This document shows positions 6,181 to 7,827 of a DNA stretch of 7,827 nt, piece after piece. Each line of letters begins with the position of its first letter. Position 1 is the first letter of the stretch. The DNA comes from Saprospiraceae bacterium (GTDB lineage: Bacteria > Bacteroidota > Bacteroidia > Chitinophagales > Saprospiraceae), in NCBI GenBank assembly GCA_020852155.1, contig JADZBJ010000418.1, positions 1 to 7,827 on the forward strand, in the 5' to 3' direction. The notes beneath the pieces were generated by a model. It saw nothing but the letters and a program-made list of their open reading frames with translations. It searched no databases and had not been told where the DNA came from. A program made the translations under genes and the position numbers.

Positions 6181-6912
6181 CTAGAATTTTTTGTCAATCA
6201 CATAAGGCAACATGGAGCGCCATGTGGGCCAGTCGTGACGCATATCGTGACCCCAGATGTCGAGGTCGTGGTTGATGCCTTTGGCCGTCAGGATATTGGA
6301 CAGTCGGCGCGAACCTTCCGGGTCTTCGTAGTCGCCTGAGCCGGTCAGGATATGGACATGTCCGCTTTTACGCAGCCGTTCGAGCGTTGTGTGGTCGCTC
6401 AAATTGGGCAGGTAGTGGCAAGGCGAGTTGAAATACACATCTTCGTCGAAGTAGCCTTTGGTGTAGGAAGTCAGATCGTACACGCCCGACATAGCGATAG
6501 TGCCGCCAAAAAGGTCGGGGCGACGGAAGAACATATTCGCTGCATGCAAGGCGCCCAGCGACGCGCCGGTCGTGATAATATTCGTGTCGTGGCTGGTATG
6601 CGTACGGATGAACGGCACGACTTCATTTTCAACATAGGCGTTGAATTGCTGGTGTCGAATTGCCTTGTGACGCGGGTGCATCCGATTGTTCAGCCAGGCC
6701 TCGGAGTTGATGCTGTTGATGCTGAATACCTTGACTTTGCCGGCCTCGATATACGGCTCCAGCACCGAAATCAGGTGAAAGCGCTCGTACTCCAGATAAT
6801 CCGCAGCAGCCGTAGGCAGCATCAGCAGGGCGAAACCAAAATGCCCGTACATGGCAATCTCCATGTTCTTGTTCAGGCGTGGGCTAAACCAGTTGTGTAT
6901 TTCTCGTTTCAT
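6181..6912 (-). CDS. Alpha/beta-hydrolase esterase-family protein
   Basis: The 243-residue product has the esterase (Esterase D/PF00756-type) alpha/beta-hydrolase fold. The nucleophile elbow is TTGASLGAL (114-122) with S118. An acid candidate is D194 or D197 in TGSGDYEDP (190-198), and the histidine is probably H226 in GHDMRHDWPTW (221-231), matching the HDW-x-x-W ending common in the family. No signal peptide is seen, so it is likely cytoplasmic. The substrate is unknown: relatives act on S-formylglutathione, ferric-siderophore esters or acyl and feruloyl esters, and nothing here distinguishes these. The ATG at 6912-6910 lies about 17 nt after the start point predicted from a consensus promoter, which supports this start. 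The gene is divergent from the barrel-protein gene to its right and converges on the cupin gene to its left. Confidence 0.88.
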   Translation of the reverse strand: MKREIHNWFSPRLNKNMEIAMYGHFGFALLMLPTAAADYLEYERFHLISVLEPYIEAGKVKVFSINSINSEAWLNNRMHPRHKAIRHQQFNAYVENEVVPFIRTHTSHDTNIITTGASLGALHAANMFFRRPDLFGGTIAMSGVYDLTSYTKGYFDEDVYFNSPCHYLPNLSDHTTLERLRKSGHVHILTGSGDYEDPEGSRRLSNILTAKGINHDLDIWGHDMRHDWPTWRSMLPYVIDKKF

Positions 6913-6935
6913 AAAAGACCGACTTTAGTGTTGGG

Positions 6936-6965
6936 CAAACTTACATAAGTCTGCGGAGTTTGCAA
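6936..6965 (-). promoter_or_regulatory. Bacteroidota-type promoter of the esterase-family gene
   Basis: On the minus strand TTG (6965-6963), a 19-nt spacer and TAAGTTTG (6943-6936) match the Bacteroidota consensus exactly in sequence and spacing. The expected start point is near 6929, giving a short leader of about 17 nt before the ATG at 6912. This is the best promoter in the window. Confidence 0.65.
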
Positions 6966-7064
6966 CGCAATCATGAATAAACCTGAACGGACATGAATCT
7001 TAAACATTAGTTAAAACACAAATAACTCGAAGGATGCGGCGCAGCGAAAACCACAGTGAAAGAG

Positions 7065-7095
7065 TTTGGAGAAAATTCAATCACCTTATAATTTG
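7065..7095 (+). promoter_or_regulatory. Candidate promoter of the exported barrel-protein gene
   Basis: TTTG (7065-7068) is followed 18-20 nt later by TATAATTTG (7087-7095), which is one base off the TAnnTTTG spacing. The start point would fall only a few bases before the ATG at 7104, making the transcript almost leaderless, so the call is tentative. Confidence 0.35.
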
Positions 7096-7103
7096 TATAT
7101 TTT

Positions 7104-7827
7104 ATGAAAAAACTGCACCTTTTTCTGTTCGTCTGCGCCTTTTTTGCTGCTAACCTATTGAATGCGCAACAACGCATTTTTCCCGTTCGAAAAGACACCG
7201 CGCCTTTTGACAACCGCTATTACAAGCAGGAACTTGGTCTGGATATTTCAGGTGTTTTTGCCGGATACGTCGGCGGGGCGCTCGTTTGGAAAATCCGTGA
7301 CGACCGGTCAAAACTGGTTCCGGTGGGTTATTCTCACTTTTGGCGATTACAGGCGGGCCTGTACAGTGATAATTTTACAGGTATCATAGATTCTTTTACG
7401 CACCAGAATTACTACTACGAGAGCCGTACGCCAGCCGATGGTTATATCAACAGTTGGATTATGGTCGGGCGAGAACGTGTTAATTACGCCAATCGCTTCA
7501 ACTTCTATTATGGCTGGGATTTCGGGCCAGAGTACACCTATAATCTTTATAATGCTCATGGAACCTTCTTACGGATTCTGCCTGACGGGTCAGATTATGA
7601 CTGGATAGGAATTAATCGAAAAGTCAAAACCCATAGTTTAGGAGCAACAATGGCCGGATTTATCGGTGTCAAATATCGCATCACACCGCGTATTAGCTTG
7701 AGTGTGGAGTCGGCAGTGACGGCTTTTTATCAGTGGTCAAAAAGGAAACTTGTCATCCAATCAAACGATGAGGACATCGCTACCAGCGAGGATACCTACC
7801 ACCAGTTTGGCGGAAATATCCAATACC
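7104..7827 (+). CDS. Exported, probable outer-membrane beta-barrel protein, N-terminal part (runs off right edge)
   Basis: The frame from ATG at 7104 is open to the end of the window, giving about 241 residues with no stop. Residues 1-22 form a signal peptide (MKKLHLFLFVCAFFAANLLN, then AQ). The mature part has alternating aromatic and polar segments typical of barrel strands, for example LGLDISGVFAGYVGGALVW, FNFYYGWDFGPEYTYNLY, and SLGATMAGFIGVKYRITP followed by a final visible strand ending at the edge (ISLSVESAVTAFYQW). It is rich in Tyr, Trp, Gly and Asn. I do not recognise the family; similar Bacteroidota proteins are usually annotated as hypothetical or outer-membrane beta-barrel proteins. 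It stands divergent from the esterase-family gene, separated by 191 bp, with no Shine-Dalgarno sequence. The C-terminal end, where barrel topology would be settled, is not in the window. Confidence 0.82.
   Translation, partial: MKKLHLFLFVCAFFAANLLNAQQRIFPVRKDTAPFDNRYYKQELGLDISGVFAGYVGGALVWKIRDDRSKLVPVGYSHFWRLQAGLYSDNFTGIIDSFTHQNYYYESRTPADGYINSWIMVGRERVNYANRFNFYYGWDFGPEYTYNLYNAHGTFLRILPDGSDYDWIGINRKVKTHSLGATMAGFIGVKYRITPRISLSVESAVTAFYQWSKRKLVIQSNDEDIATSEDTYHQFGGNIQY

Noticed and set aside
6352..6948. 198-residue plus-strand ORF antisense to the esterase-family gene
   Set aside because: The minus-strand frame has the catalytic elbow and a consensus promoter; this one runs across that promoter.

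Overview
The window looks like a chromosomal segment from a Bacteroidota bacterium, perhaps a Cytophagia or Saprospiria type. Three exported proteins have signal peptides ending in Ala-Gln (…LHAQ, …LLAQ, …LNAQ). No gene start has a clear Shine-Dalgarno sequence. At least two gene starts are preceded by the Bacteroidota promoter pattern TTG-N19-21-TAnnTTTG, one at 6936-6965 and one at 5683-5713, both on the minus strand. The genus cannot be named from the sequence alone.

Layout. Positions 1-855 (minus) hold the first 285 residues of a FecA-like TonB-dependent outer-membrane receptor that runs off the left edge. Positions 984-2354 (minus) encode a secreted, shortened M1-like zinc peptidase, and 2410-3012 (minus) encode an Aag/Mpg-type 3-methyladenine DNA glycosylase; the two are 55 bp apart and probably co-transcribed. 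The 150 bp between the glycosylase and the next gene hold heptamer GTTGAAA repeats and one copy of an interspersed-type element containing a TCATCCTGAGCG core.

The most interesting gene is at 3163-5499 (minus). It encodes a 778-residue protein with a SIR2-like putative NAD-cleaving domain at the N terminus, a charged helical linker, and eight TPR-like repeats with an exact 44-residue (132-bp) period. It is markedly AT-rich compared with its neighbours, which suggests acquisition by transfer. The architecture fits an NAD-depleting anti-phage effector with a repeat sensor. Some repeat units share long perfect DNA identities in a mosaic pattern.

To the right, 5791-6138 (plus) is a small single-domain cupin that converges on an alpha/beta-hydrolase esterase-family gene at 6181-6912 (minus). 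Inverted repeats lie in the junction between them. From 7104 to the right edge (plus) is the start of an exported, probably outer-membrane beta-barrel protein of unknown function. Apart from the peptidase/glycosylase pair, the genes look like independent units, not one pathway. No tRNA, rRNA, CRISPR array or insertion sequence was recognised.
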